From positions 1-64,000 of the forward strand of contig JADFLR010000022.1 in NCBI GenBank assembly GCA_022564295.1: a DNA stretch of 64,000 nt, in the 5' to 3' direction. The stretch comes from Bacteroidota bacterium (GTDB taxonomy: Bacteria; Bacteroidota; Ignavibacteria; Ignavibacteriales; Ignavibacteriaceae). Position 1 is the first letter of the stretch; the number at the start of each line of letters is the position of its first letter. Made by a program: the position numbers and the translations under genes. Positions 1 through 9,400 of this stretch are shown piece after piece. The notes beneath the pieces were generated by a model that saw only the letters and a program-made list of their open reading frames with translations, was not told where the DNA came from and made no database searches.

Positions 1-89
1 TAATGGAATTAAAGGATTTTATAATATCTATAATTATATCAAAACCTGAATACAAAAAATTGCCACCTACGAAAAGTGGTTATCAATAA
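1..89 (+). CDS. possible 3' tail of a gene entering from the left (partial)
   Basis: A reading frame is open from base 3 to a TAA at 87-89 (28 codons, followed at once by a second in-frame TAA at 90-92 only if shifted, so one stop is certain). The codons read as a plausible lysine- and isoleucine-rich protein end (ELKDFIISII, then KPEYKKLPPTKSGYQ). It contains an ATG at 3-5 but no visible ribosome site, so it is more likely a protein tail than a complete small gene. No family was recognised. The window edge prevents a firm call. Confidence 0.3.
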   Translation, partial: MELKDFIISIIISKPEYKKLPPTKSGYQ

Positions 90-376
90 TAAAAAAGCAA
101 ATATAACCAGCAACTCAAAGCGACCGCCATTTCAATGCGTTCATTTTGAGTATTATAAAGTTTGTAAACAAGTTCAGCATTTTGTTGAGCGTAAATAAGT
201 TAAATAATCGTTGTTACAGCTCGTTGCGTGGATGACGCTAAATTACGCAACGGCTGTTAAATCATTGGCATTTGTGGCTAATGTGGCGTAGCAGTTTTGG
301 GTGGCGCTTTAGTTGCAAGGCCGTTATAAGCTCACAACTTTTTCTTAATAGATTGAGTAAGCAAGCATTGAATAAA
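90..376. other. non-coding stretch with several hairpins before the first accessory gene
   Basis: No convincing gene is seen here. Besides the strong hairpin at 217-262 there is an inverted pair ACTCAAA (113-119) / TTTGAGT (145-151) with a 25-base loop, and the boundary motif GTTATAAGC at 323-331. The density of imperfect palindromes is like the gap between gene cassettes. An open frame starts at 272, but its first 35 codons do not look like protein. Confidence 0.4.
217..262 (+). repeat. attC-like imperfect hairpin
   Basis: The left arm CAGC-T-CGTTGCGT (217-229) pairs with ACGCAACG-GCTG (245-256) over 12 base pairs with one unpaired T at 221. It is followed by GTTAAAT (256-262), which fits the integron core-site form GTTRRRY. 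A stem with an extrahelical base next to such a core is typical of attC sites. A matching RYYYAAC box on the left side was not found, so the call is tentative. Confidence 0.35.
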
Positions 377-1387
377 GTGAAAAATAAAAGATTCGAGTTG
401 AAGGATTGGACTGAACCTAATGGTATTTTTATAATGAATATTCCCATAGATTGGCAGTACAAAAATGTTATCGTACCCGACTTCAAAGATGCATCACCAT
501 TTAGTTTTGAAAAATATGAAAATTCAATTGGTTGTTTTCAGATAAGTTGTTATCCGCTTTCTGAGAGAGGAGTTAATAATAATTTCCCTGTTCAAAAAAA
601 TAACTCAAAAGTATCTTGGTTTCCTAATAGAATGGATGGGAAAGGGTTTAATGTTCACGTTTATTATGCTCAAGTTGATGATCAATTTTGTATGGCAAAA
701 TATATTTATTCAACTAAGGATCAAGATAATGTAAATGTTAAAGATGAGTTAGAAAAAGTTGAAGTTGTTTTAGATACATTGCGTGTAATTCCATTAAAAG
801 ATAGAAAATTAGCATCGAACTTAAAGAAATATGATAATTTTCTAGGTTCTTTGATTGCTTCATTTGATCTTTGGCAAAAAGCTTTAGAAAATGATTCATT
901 TATTGAATTAGTAGTAATTACATCTAATCAGATAGATGCGTTTCTCAGACTTAGTATTATTTTACATAAACAATTGGAAGAGGAGACAGATGATATTGAA
1001 ATAGAATACCTATTTCAATCTGATGAAGAAAAAGGATTTATGGAAAGAAAGATATATTCAGATGCGCATAAATTAGGAATCATAGATGATGAATTAAAAG
1101 ATGCATTGAACGATTTATATAATAATAGAAATCGAGTAATTCACCGCTACATAATTTCATATATAAAAACTAAAGACATTTACAAGATAGCTTACGATTA
1201 TAGCGTTATAGCTGAAAAAGTTCGATTGATATTAAAGTCCTATGAAGAAAAACAATATGGTAAAGGATTTGGAATATATGGCAGAGATTTTGACATAAAC
1301 CATAGTATTACCGAAGAAGATAGAAAAAGAGCGTTTGCAATGGTCAACGATAAGCATTTTTTGGAAAAACTAAAAAGGAAACTATAA
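377..1387 (+). CDS. hypothetical protein with HEPN-like C-terminal region
   Basis: The frame is open from 272, but the first 35 codons are rich in W, R and S and overlap boundary motifs, so they are probably not translated. A GTG at 377 starts just before the protein-like segment FELKDWTEPNGIF; an ATG at 434 is the next choice. The N-terminal half (about 150 residues) looks beta-rich and was not recognised. The C-terminal half is helical and carries NNRNRVIHRY. The R-N-R-V-I-H part has the R-x4-H spacing of HEPN ribonuclease domains, so an RNA-cutting or defence role is possible but not shown. The gene lies between the mirrored motifs GTTATAAGC (323-331) and GCTTATAAC (1400-1408), which suggests that it moves as a unit. 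Confidence 0.6.
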   Translation: MKNKRFELKDWTEPNGIFIMNIPIDWQYKNVIVPDFKDASPFSFEKYENSIGCFQISCYPLSERGVNNNFPVQKNNSKVSWFPNRMDGKGFNVHVYYAQVDDQFCMAKYIYSTKDQDNVNVKDELEKVEVVLDTLRVIPLKDRKLASNLKKYDNFLGSLIASFDLWQKALENDSFIELVVITSNQIDAFLRLSIILHKQLEEETDDIEIEYLFQSDEEKGFMERKIYSDAHKLGIIDDELKDALNDLYNNRNRVIHRYIISYIKTKDIYKIAYDYSVIAEKVRLILKSYEEKQYGKGFGIYGRDFDINHSITEEDRKRAFAMVNDKHFLEKLKRKL

Positions 1388-1399
1388 ATTGCAAAGGTC

Positions 1400-1422
1400 G
1401 CTTATAACAAGCAATTAGGCAG
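1400..1422 (+). repeat. cassette-like junction between the first two accessory genes
   Basis: GCTTATAAC (1400-1408) is the exact reverse complement of GTTATAAGC at 323-331, before the first gene. A few bases on, CAATTAGGCAG (1412-1422) is the exact reverse complement of CTGCCTAATTG at 2318-2328, after the second gene. Each gene is thus bounded by its own inverted pair. In integrons the first bases of a cassette match the R'' box of its own attC in this way. At about 20 bases the junction is much shorter than a normal attC. Confidence 0.4.
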
Positions 1423-1438
1423 CTTATCAACGGAAAGT

Positions 1439-2296
1439 ATGAAAAAATTAAAAAAGATTAAAAAACCTTTTACGAGGAAGCTATCGGAATTTGAATTAGC
1501 ATATTTAGAAGAATTAGTGAAATATGATAAAGTACTTAACACAACAATGTTAATATCTCAAAATCAACAAGAGATTAATACAACTGGAAGAGGAGTACGT
1601 GCTTCAAAAATTTTAACAAGGCAAACTATAATAGCTATGAGTTTGAAGAATATTCTTCCTTACCCAACTAAAAGTAAACATCATGAAGAGGATCTTTGGG
1701 ATATATGTTCTATTTCATCGTTAGCTAGAAATATAATGGAGGGTTACATCAGCATATATTATTTCGGAACTGAAGAGGTTACTGAACAAGATGCTGAGTT
1801 GAGGTTTTTCTTGTTTCAATATCATAGGAATAGGGAATGGTACCAAATAAGGAGAAAATTTGGTGAAAAAGAAGATGATTTAAGTGATTTTAAAAATGTT
1901 CTTGAAGAGCAAAAGAAGAATATTCGTGAACACCCTTTTCTATCACAACTTACAGATATTCAGAAAAATAAAGTCTCGCAAGGGCATGAAATCTATAAAA
2001 CTAAATCAGATTTTGAGAATGAGAATACATTGTGTCATGGTCTCGTTAAAAATTATCAACTCCTATCCAATTTAGTTCATCCGTTGCCATTTTCTATCGA
2101 AAGAATGGATAACGAAAAGGGACGTGGAATTGGTCACAAAACTGATATAAATTATTGCATTATCGCATTAATAATTGCTAGAAAATATTTAGCAGCATCG
2201 ACAATTGCATTTACAGATTTTTTAAATGAAGAGTTGCGAAAGAAATTTAAGAATGTTCTTGATGATATTAGACCGTTTCAATCTGAGGAAACATAA
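1439..2296 (+). CDS. hypothetical protein, possibly DUF5677-like
   Basis: A 285-residue, largely helical protein starting at ATG 1439 with a lysine-rich N-terminus and no signal peptide or membrane span. The central part (SISSLARNIMEGYISIYYF, about residues 92-110) and the later LLSNLVHPLPF (about 205-215) resemble the pattern of DUF5677-type proteins, which are thought to have a HEPN-like helical fold. This is recalled resemblance, not a search result. The gene starts 16 bases after the junction at 1412-1422 and is followed by a palindrome at 2318-2343, so it looks like the second member of a cassette-like pair. No function is assigned. Confidence 0.6.
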   Translation: MKKLKKIKKPFTRKLSEFELAYLEELVKYDKVLNTTMLISQNQQEINTTGRGVRASKILTRQTIIAMSLKNILPYPTKSKHHEEDLWDICSISSLARNIMEGYISIYYFGTEEVTEQDAELRFFLFQYHRNREWYQIRRKFGEKEDDLSDFKNVLEEQKKNIREHPFLSQLTDIQKNKVSQGHEIYKTKSDFENENTLCHGLVKNYQLLSNLVHPLPFSIERMDNEKGRGIGHKTDINYCIIALIIARKYLAASTIAFTDFLNEELRKKFKNVLDDIRPFQSEET

Positions 2297-2317
2297 AATT
2301 TCCGTGAACAATATTTT

Positions 2318-2343
2318 CTGCCTAATTGTAACGCCGTTAGGCA
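2318..2343 (+). repeat. palindromic junction after the second accessory gene
   Basis: TGCCTAA (2319-2325) and TTAGGCA (2337-2343) form a perfect 7-bp inverted repeat. GTTAGGC at 2336-2342 is the canonical integron core-site form. CTGCCTAATTG (2318-2328) mirrors the motif at 1412-1422. It lies 22 bases after the preceding stop codon and marks the right end of the accessory stretch. Confidence 0.4.
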
Positions 2344-2452
2344 TCTTTTGTGGGAAAATTATTTATTGAAAATGTTACTATAGTGTTATTATAAAATTAG
2401 CAAACATAAGTAAATCAATATGTTATGAAGTTTATAAGTAATTTAAAATAAA

Positions 2453-2476
2453 AAAGCCCCGATAATTCGGGGCTTT
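2453..2476 (-). terminator. rho-independent terminator of the sigma factor gene
   Basis: A perfect 10-bp stem AAAGCCCCGA / TCGGGGCTTT with a 4-base loop. Read on the minus strand it is followed by a T-rich run, and it lies about 30 bases past the stop of the minus-strand sigma gene. This is the clearest terminator in the left part of the window. Confidence 0.85.
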
Positions 2477-2504
2477 CAATTATCATTTAATTCGGCTAAT
2501 TGTT

Positions 2505-3374
2505 TTAGCCGAGATACGATTTCAATTTAACGCTTCTTTTTGAGTGTCTTAAGTTTCTCAGAGCTTTTTCTTTAATCTGCCTTACTCTTTCGCGGGTAAG
2601 ATTGAATCTTTCACCAATCTCTTCGAGAGTTGCAGAATGATCTCCTTCAATACCGAAGTACAACTTAATAACTTCAGCTTCTCTTTCAGAGAGAGAAGAA
2701 AGAACATTACTCACTTCGTTTTTAAGAGATTCTTTCATCAGATCCTTGTCCGGTAGCGGTTGTTGTTCATTTGGTAAAACATCCATCAAACTGTTTTTGT
2801 TTTCATCACCTGCTTTTAATGGTGCATCCATTGAAACATGACGACCTGATATTTGAAGAGCATATGCAACCTCGTCGCTTGTCATATCAAGAATTTTTGC
2901 AAGCTCATCTGTAGTGGGTTTTCTTTCAAACTCCTGTTCCAGATCTCTGAAAGCTTTGCTGATCTTTGTTAGATTACCCACACGGTTTAACGGTAAACGA
3001 ACCACTCTTGATTGATCGGCAATAGCTTGCATAATAGACTGCCTGACCCACCATACTGCATACGAAATGAATTTAAACCCTCTTGTTTCATCGAATCTTT
3101 GAGCTGCTTTTATAAGACCAATATTGCCTTCGTTTATAAGATCGCCGAGTGATAAGCCCTGGTTTTGAAATTGTTTTGCAACCGAGACTACAAATCTCAG
3201 GTTTGCCTTTACTAATTGTTCCTTGGCTAATTCATCACCCTTCTTAATCTTTACGGCTAATTCTATCTCCTGGTCCGGAGTTAACAGATCAACTTTACCT
3301 ATTTCCTGTAAATATTGATCTAATGATTTACTTTCGCGGTTAGTGAATTGCTTTGTTATCTTCAACCTGACCAC
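2505..3374 (-). CDS. rpoD: RNA polymerase sigma factor, RpoD/SigA type
   Basis: A 289-residue sigma-70 factor that directs core RNA polymerase to promoters. Region 1.2 is at about residues 15-47, region 2 at about 53-113 with [17 protein letters not shown] for -10 recognition and melting, and region 4 has the helix-turn-helix [18 protein letters not shown] near 250. Region 1.1 and the long non-conserved insert of proteobacterial RpoD are missing, as is usual for the primary sigma factor of Bacteroidota. The frame opens with GTG at 3374; a TTG three codons later is the alternative. The gene stands alone and ends at a strong terminator. A second, sigma-A-like paralogue elsewhere in the genome cannot be excluded. 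Confidence 0.93.
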   Translation of the reverse strand: MVRLKITKQFTNRESKSLDQYLQEIGKVDLLTPDQEIELAVKIKKGDELAKEQLVKANLRFVVSVAKQFQNQGLSLGDLINEGNIGLIKAAQRFDETRGFKFISYAVWWVRQSIMQAIADQSRVVRLPLNRVGNLTKISKAFRDLEQEFERKPTTDELAKILDMTSDEVAYALQISGRHVSMDAPLKAGDENKNSLMDVLPNEQQPLPDKDLMKESLKNEVSNVLSSLSEREAEVIKLYFGIEGDHSATLEEIGERFNLTRERVRQIKEKALRNLRHSKRSVKLKSYLG

Positions 3375-3507
3375 TCCCTATTTTTGAAGGTTAATAAAAA
3401 TAGATTAATTAAATTTGTTAGAATAAATTCGCCCTGTATTTCTAAAGTAAAAGGTTGTAATATAATAAAATTATTTGATGAATGTAAGTGAAAAAGGGTT
3501 CCGGTAT

Positions 3508-3756
3508 TCAATTATATTTCAAATTTTCTCCGGAAACAGGAAAACGAACATTTTTAGAACTCAACTTGACTAATTTTTCCCTCAAAACGAGGGATTGCTT
3601 CTCTTCTCCGTGCACGAGAAATATGTTTTTTAACTTTTCCTTTTGGTTTAGACGCAGGTAATCGATTAAATCTCCCTGATCTGCGTGCACGCTGAAGTAG
3701 TCCATTATTTTTACCCTGCAATTAATAATAAGTGCTGTGAACCTGTACTTGTTCTC
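3508..3756 (-). pseudogene. C-terminal fragment of an MBL-fold RNA exonuclease (RMMBL domain)
   Basis: The frame is open from just after a stop at 3757-3759 and reads through RVKIMDYFSVHADQGDLIDY and then KNIFLVHGEEKQ before stopping at 3508. This is the end of the metallo-beta-lactamase-fold RNA exonuclease / mRNA 3'-end processing family (RMMBL domain: FSxHADxxDL followed by an FLVHGE strand). Full proteins have about 450 residues; only the last 80 or so remain. The metal-binding HxHxDH part is absent, since polB ends only 100 bases upstream. An ATG at 3705 would give 65 residues, but the homology continues upstream of it, so a truncated remnant is the better call. Confidence 0.7.
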
Positions 3757-3855
3757 TTACCTCCGATGAATTGTATCTTCAAATTTGTTCCCGATTAAAA
3801 TGATGTTTGGCTTTAATATAAAAAATTTTATGAAACTAGCAAGTAAAAATATTTT

Positions 3856-6183
3856 TTAAAAGAAACTCATCTGATCAGATTCAATAATTGAATCGAAAGA
3901 TTTGCCAAGAAGACTGAGAACCGAATCGGTGATTGGTTTTAACTGTTTTTCTATGTAATGATCATAATCAATATCGTTATGTTTTAGCTCAACAGGAATG
4001 GGACCGCGCTTTGTAATTACATAATAGACCGTACCGCTCGATTCACTGAGAAGTTTTGCTGCTTTTACATGCTGCGGAATATTTTTTATGTAATCTCCCA
4101 CATCTTTTCTTAATCTTTTTCTGTAAACAAGTTTTTCATCAAACTCACCGTTCTTTACTTTAAAAACAAAATCTTTCAGCCAGTCTTCAATATCTTTGTT
4201 ATGAAACACACGATTATATAATTCAACCTGGAATTCTTTTGCAAGCCGTGTCCAATCCGATCGAACAAATTCCAGCCCTACAAATTCGAGTTTTTCTTCA
4301 CCGTTTTCTGCGAGTAGTCCCGCATATCTTTTTTTTGCACCCAATTCACTTCCTCTTGCAGGTGTGATGATAAACTTCCTGTAGTATTTTTCATATTCCA
4401 GTTCCAGGTAAGATTTCAAACCATATTCTTTTTTAATTTTTTCTCCCCAATATTCGTTTAGCTGTTTGGCTAATCTATTTCCATGTTCGGATGCATTTTT
4501 TCCTTCACCCGCTTTTAATTTTATGAACAAAGAATCTGTATCGCCGTAAACTACTTCGTAACCGTTTTTTGTAAGATAATCTTTGCTGCCGAGCAGAAGT
4601 TTTTGCCCCGTGCCTGTAATAGCTGTAGGTAAATTATGATGATAAAATCTGCAGCCGAAGGAACCCATTACACCGTAAAAGCTGTTCATTAAAATTTTTA
4701 TTGCCTGTGATAGCTGTTTATCCTTTTTCTTATTAGCGATATTTCTTTGCTCAATCAGCCCGGTAATAAAATCAGGTAGGAAATGCTGTGTGGATGAAAA
4801 TTTGTATCCGTTCAATGTTTCAATCGTATCAATATCCGAAAGTAATCTTGAAAGAGGATCTATCTTAAAAGTTTGGATGATAGTTGGGTACAAACTTTTG
4901 AAATCGAGCACAATTACATTGTCATATATTCCCGGAGCGGGATCCATCACATAACCGCCTGCTGCGTGTTCGTTTGCTTCAATATCCTTAACATTCGGAG
5001 CAACGTAACCGGCGCGGTGCAGCTTTGGTAAATAAAAATGGTCGAAAGCCGCGGTCATCATTCCTAATTGATCCATTAACAATCCGGATAGCTGTGAACG
5101 GCGGACAGATAATTCTATTAATCCAGACTTCCTGAAAATACTCGTTACAAGCAAAGCATCTTTCAGGTTATATTCAGCAAGAGCTTTTTTATCTTCTTTG
5201 AACAGTTTCTCAATCTCTTCCACCTTATTTCTATCCGCAGTGATTGTCTTTCCTTCAGCGAGCATTTCCTGTGCAACTGTTTCTAAACGAAAATCTTCAA
5301 AGGTAAAGAATGATGAGCGAAGTGCCGGTGGGCCATCAATTACAACTCTTCCCGTTATAGATGCAAAATATCCGCGTGGTTTTCTTGTGCGAAGTGAAAC
5401 CCTTCCTCCGGCTCTTGCAATATCAAACGGGATGTGATATTCATTACATTTGCTTTCTAAAAACATTAAATCGAAACCGATAACATGCCATCCAATTATA
5501 ATATCGGGATCAACTTTGTTAAACCACTTAATGAATTCAGTAAGCAGTTCCTTTTCATCGGGAAAAGTTAATATATAAGAAGGAAGTTCTTCTTCGCCGT
5601 TGCCAACCACAAAAACCTGTTTTAACTCCTCTTTGTTTCCTGTGATATGAACTGCAATTGAATATAAGCGTGTGTTATTTTCACCGGTTTCAATATCTAG
5701 CGAAGCAACAACAAATTTTGGTGTAACAGTACAAGGTTCAATTTTCGGATTTGTAAAGGTTGTAAGCTTATCTCTTTTCGTTGATTTGCCGGTTACTTTT
5801 ATCTGAGCATTAATGAACCTTTCCATCAAATATCTTCTTACGGGATTGATATCTGTCTCGTATTGGGTAATATTATTTTGATGAAGGTCATCAGCAGTTT
5901 TTCTAAAGTCGCTTTGTGTGTTAAAGTAAATCGCATCGACATTTTTTCCGTCGAATGTTTTTAACTGAACTTCTTTACGTGTACAAGAAATATTCAGATT
6001 TGCGAGTGCAGATTCTCGTTTAACAAAAAAGACAGGTTTGTTATCAGTAATATTTATTTCAACCGTACCAAATTCTTCCGATGTTCCGATAAACCGGATT
6101 ATATTACTTCCTCTCCGGTCCATCCATTCACCGGTAAGTATAAAAACATTTGCCGTATTTTGATTGTTTCCGTTTACAGACAT
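3856..6183 (-). CDS. polB: DNA polymerase II, family B
   Basis: A 775-residue family B DNA polymerase, close to the 783 residues of E. coli Pol II. The 3'-5' proofreading exonuclease has DIETG (D163, E165), GWHVIGFD, and YNLKDA as the third motif. The polymerase palm has DFKSLYP near residue 425, the fingers/palm helix with NSFYG, and the catalytic YGDTDS near 547. All catalytic acids are present, so it should be active. Pol II is known for replication restart and bypass of damage. The ATG at 6183 is the only sensible start. The gene is alone, upstream of the exonuclease remnant. A possible minus-strand -7 box TAGTTTTG lies at 6324-6331, but no -33 partner was found. Confidence 0.95.
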   Translation of the reverse strand: MSVNGNNQNTANVFILTGEWMDRRGSNIIRFIGTSEEFGTVEINITDNKPVFFVKRESALANLNISCTRKEVQLKTFDGKNVDAIYFNTQSDFRKTADDLHQNNITQYETDINPVRRYLMERFINAQIKVTGKSTKRDKLTTFTNPKIEPCTVTPKFVVASLDIETGENNTRLYSIAVHITGNKEELKQVFVVGNGEEELPSYILTFPDEKELLTEFIKWFNKVDPDIIIGWHVIGFDLMFLESKCNEYHIPFDIARAGGRVSLRTRKPRGYFASITGRVVIDGPPALRSSFFTFEDFRLETVAQEMLAEGKTITADRNKVEEIEKLFKEDKKALAEYNLKDALLVTSIFRKSGLIELSVRRSQLSGLLMDQLGMMTAAFDHFYLPKLHRAGYVAPNVKDIEANEHAAGGYVMDPAPGIYDNVIVLDFKSLYPTIIQTFKIDPLSRLLSDIDTIETLNGYKFSSTQHFLPDFITGLIEQRNIANKKKDKQLSQAIKILMNSFYGVMGSFGCRFYHHNLPTAITGTGQKLLLGSKDYLTKNGYEVVYGDTDSLFIKLKAGEGKNASEHGNRLAKQLNEYWGEKIKKEYGLKSYLELEYEKYYRKFIITPARGSELGAKKRYAGLLAENGEEKLEFVGLEFVRSDWTRLAKEFQVELYNRVFHNKDIEDWLKDFVFKVKNGEFDEKLVYRKRLRKDVGDYIKNIPQHVKAAKLLSESSGTVYYVITKRGPIPVELKHNDIDYDHYIEKQLKPITDSVLSLLGKSFDSIIESDQMSFF

Positions 6184-6349
6184 TTTATTTTTTAGTCAAT
6201 TTCAATTAATAATTTACTGAATGCTTTAGAGATTTAACAGGATTTAATTTAGGAGGAGAAATGGAGCGATTAAAGCTGATTCGATAAATATTAGTTAAAA
6301 AGTATAATTCCTTTGTCATGAATCAAAACTAACTATCAGAAATCATTGG

Positions 6350-6380
6350 TTTGGCAGATAAAAATAAATTGTATTTTTGT
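6350..6380 (+). promoter_or_regulatory. Bacteroidota-type promoter for the T9SS cargo gene
   Basis: TTTG at 6350-6353, a 19-base spacer, then TATTTTTG (6373-6380), an exact match to TAnnTTTG. This is the consensus used by the primary sigma factor of Bacteroidota. The predicted start of transcription is about 45 bases before the ATG at 6434. It is the best promoter match seen in the window. Confidence 0.7.
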
Positions 6381-6433
6381 GAATAAATTAACTTATTGAA
6401 TCACAAATATTTTTAATTTCTACCGGGGACAGA

Positions 6434-9400
6434 ATGAAAACCTATTGTTTCAAATGTTTTCTCTCAATATTGCTCATCAATATTAGCTCTTTTGCGCAAG
6501 AGAAGAGTTTAACCATTACGGGTGAGCCCTCCAAAACATATCTTAATCGAAATTACATTTCTTCAGTCTTTTACAACAATGGCATTTCGGATATTAATGA
6601 AGATTTTTCCTATTTAAGTTCTGGTTTTGTGTACCCAAAAGGAAGCGGGAAATCGGCAGTATTTATTTCCGGATTTATTTGGGGAGGATTTGTTCCCGGC
6701 GATTCACTTTTTCCAAGAGTTGGCGGATCACAGTATCAAAGTGTGCTGCAACCCGGAAAAATAATTTCACCCGGAATTGCAGAAGATCCAAACCTTCCGA
6801 AGAATAGAATATACAGGGTAAGAAGAGACGTTTATCCTGGAGGACCTCCCGCAGACTTTAGTTCAGAAATTACGGATGCTGAAGGAACGGAGAGCGAAAT
6901 AAGATTTCAATATGAAACAGACTGGAATGAATGGCCGGTAATCGATGGTGCTCCTTTTGAAGATATGAATGAAAATGGTAATTACGAACCAGCAATTGAT
7001 ATCCCCGGCTATCCCGGTGCAGATCAGACAATTTGGTTTGTGGCTAATGATCTTGATTCTTCTCTCTATTATCAACCAATGAATGTGGGAATAGAACTTC
7101 AGGTTACAATCTGGAATTATTTTCAACCCGGTCCTTTGAGCCACGTCTTTTTCAAAAAATTTAGAATGATAAATAAATCTGCAGGTTCATTTGATAGCGT
7201 TTATGTTGGTTTTTGGTCTGATCCGGATATAGGGAGCTCAATTGATGATTTTGCCGGTTGTGATACAACTTTGAATTTAGGTTACGCATATAATGCTGAA
7301 GACTTTGATGATGTTTATAAGTTCACTCCGCCCGCTGTAGGTTACATGTTAACTCAGGGTCCTGTTGTTCCCGGTATTGCTGGTAAAGATAAAAACAGAA
7401 ATGGCATTGATGACCAGCTTGATTATGCGTATCGTGAAGGGATAAGAACCGAGCAGGGTTTTATCAATTTACCGATGTCCGCGTTTGTGTACTATGTAAG
7501 AGGTAACCCCTTCCCAATTGATCCCTTCCCTTCTTGGTCACTAAATTGGGCGAGAGGTGTTTATCATAATATGCAGGGGAGAATCGGTTTAGCAGGGAAC
7601 TGGTTTATCGACCCAATTACAGGACTTCCAACATCATATGCTCTAGCCGGCGATCCTATAACACAAGAAGGATGGATTGATGGATTGTTAATCGGTCCCG
7701 GAGACCGGAGAGTGCTCTCATCTTCGGGTCCGTTTAACCTTGCCGTAAACGATACTCAGGATGTTATCTATTGTGAAATTGCCGCAGGCGGTGTTGATAG
7801 ATGGAATTCAATAAAAGTTCTTAGATATTATTCAAGTATTATAAAATCACAAATAGAAAGTAACCTGGGATTTATTCGTCTTCCAAGAACTCCTGAAATA
7901 ACAGTTTCATCAAAACAAAACCTTAGCAGCATAGAACTGTGGTGGGATGAAGATGAGTCGGCTGTTAATCAAATAGAAAGTTTTGAAGAAGATGGTTATT
8001 CATTCCAGGGATACAATGTTTATCAATTGTATAACGATTGGCCGTTTATAGGTAACTCAATACGGCTCGCAACTTTTGATAAAGCGGATGGCATTAAAGA
8101 AATTGAAGGTCTTATTATGAATCCTGAAACAGGTTACCCAATAGAAGGAATTAAACAGTTTGGAACTGATTCGGGAATTAGACGAAGATTTGTTGTTGAT
8201 TGGGATTCGGTTAATAATATATATTTAATGCCCGGCCGACAATATAACTTAATGGTTACTGCTTATACTTATAATCCCGATCCCGGGCTAAAACCAAAAA
8301 GTGTTGAATCGCTTGTTGGCATAGTTGAATTAGCTTTTCAGGACACTCTTAATGAACCACAATATGGTGATACACTTGAGGTAATTCATACAAACGGTAA
8401 TGGAGATCCTATTATTACTCCTTTTGTGATTGATCCTTATAAACTTACCGGGCACGAATACAAAATTGATTTTGATACGATGACTGTTTCTAACGATGTA
8501 CAAACCGTTTGGAACTTAACAGATTTAACAATTGATTCTCTGCTTATTGAAAATCAACAGGAATATATTAATGATCATACTGCTCCGGTAATTGATGGTA
8601 TCCAGCTTAAAATCAATAATGAATTGTTTGACGTAAAGCGGTTTAGTTTAACTTCAAATGGTAATGGTCCTGTTTCTTCGATAATTGGTTATGATGAAAC
8701 AGAGCCGCCACAGTATAATGGATATTCAGCAGACTTCTACAGAGATGCACGAGATGGTGAGGGCAGTATATTTGAACTCCCGGGAAACCAGGCATCTGGT
8801 GGTTTCTATTTTTGTGTAGCGGGCGGACCATCTGTTACAAATCACCAAACTGCTGTGAACAGATGGTTGAGATACTTTGACGTTGTAGAAGGAGTACTTG
8901 GAAACAAATACGAAATAAGATTCACCCAGGAAGGTGGAAAAGGGTGGATGGTATATACAACAGGAACTCTGGTGGATGTTCCATTTGAACTTTGGTTTTT
9001 AGGGAATGATATTGAAGATACTTCAGATGATGTACGAATGATGCCCTGGATATTTGATGATAACGGCAACGATACTTTAGATTTTAAACTTGATCACATG
9101 GCTTCCAGCGGAGAAAATGATCCTTATTCTGATTGGATCTATTTCAATATGCCAAATGATAATCCACAGCCAGGTGAACAGGATTATTTAGATCTTATTG
9201 CAGCAATGACACCAAATCCGGTAGGTTGGCCCGGTGATGTTGAAGTAGAGCATATTGCAAGATTTGTTTTAATGAATTACAATCAGTTACAGGGAAGCGG
9301 TGGAGAGAATGAATTTCCTGAAACCGGCACCACATTTTTAATTGAATTTCCGAACCCAATTCAACCCCGGGTTGATGAATTTACATTTACATCTGAAATT

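Noticed and set aside
272-376. N-terminal extension of the first accessory gene from ATG 272
   Set aside because: The translation is rich in W, R and S, and overlaps a boundary motif at 323-331; the protein-like part begins after the GTG at 377.
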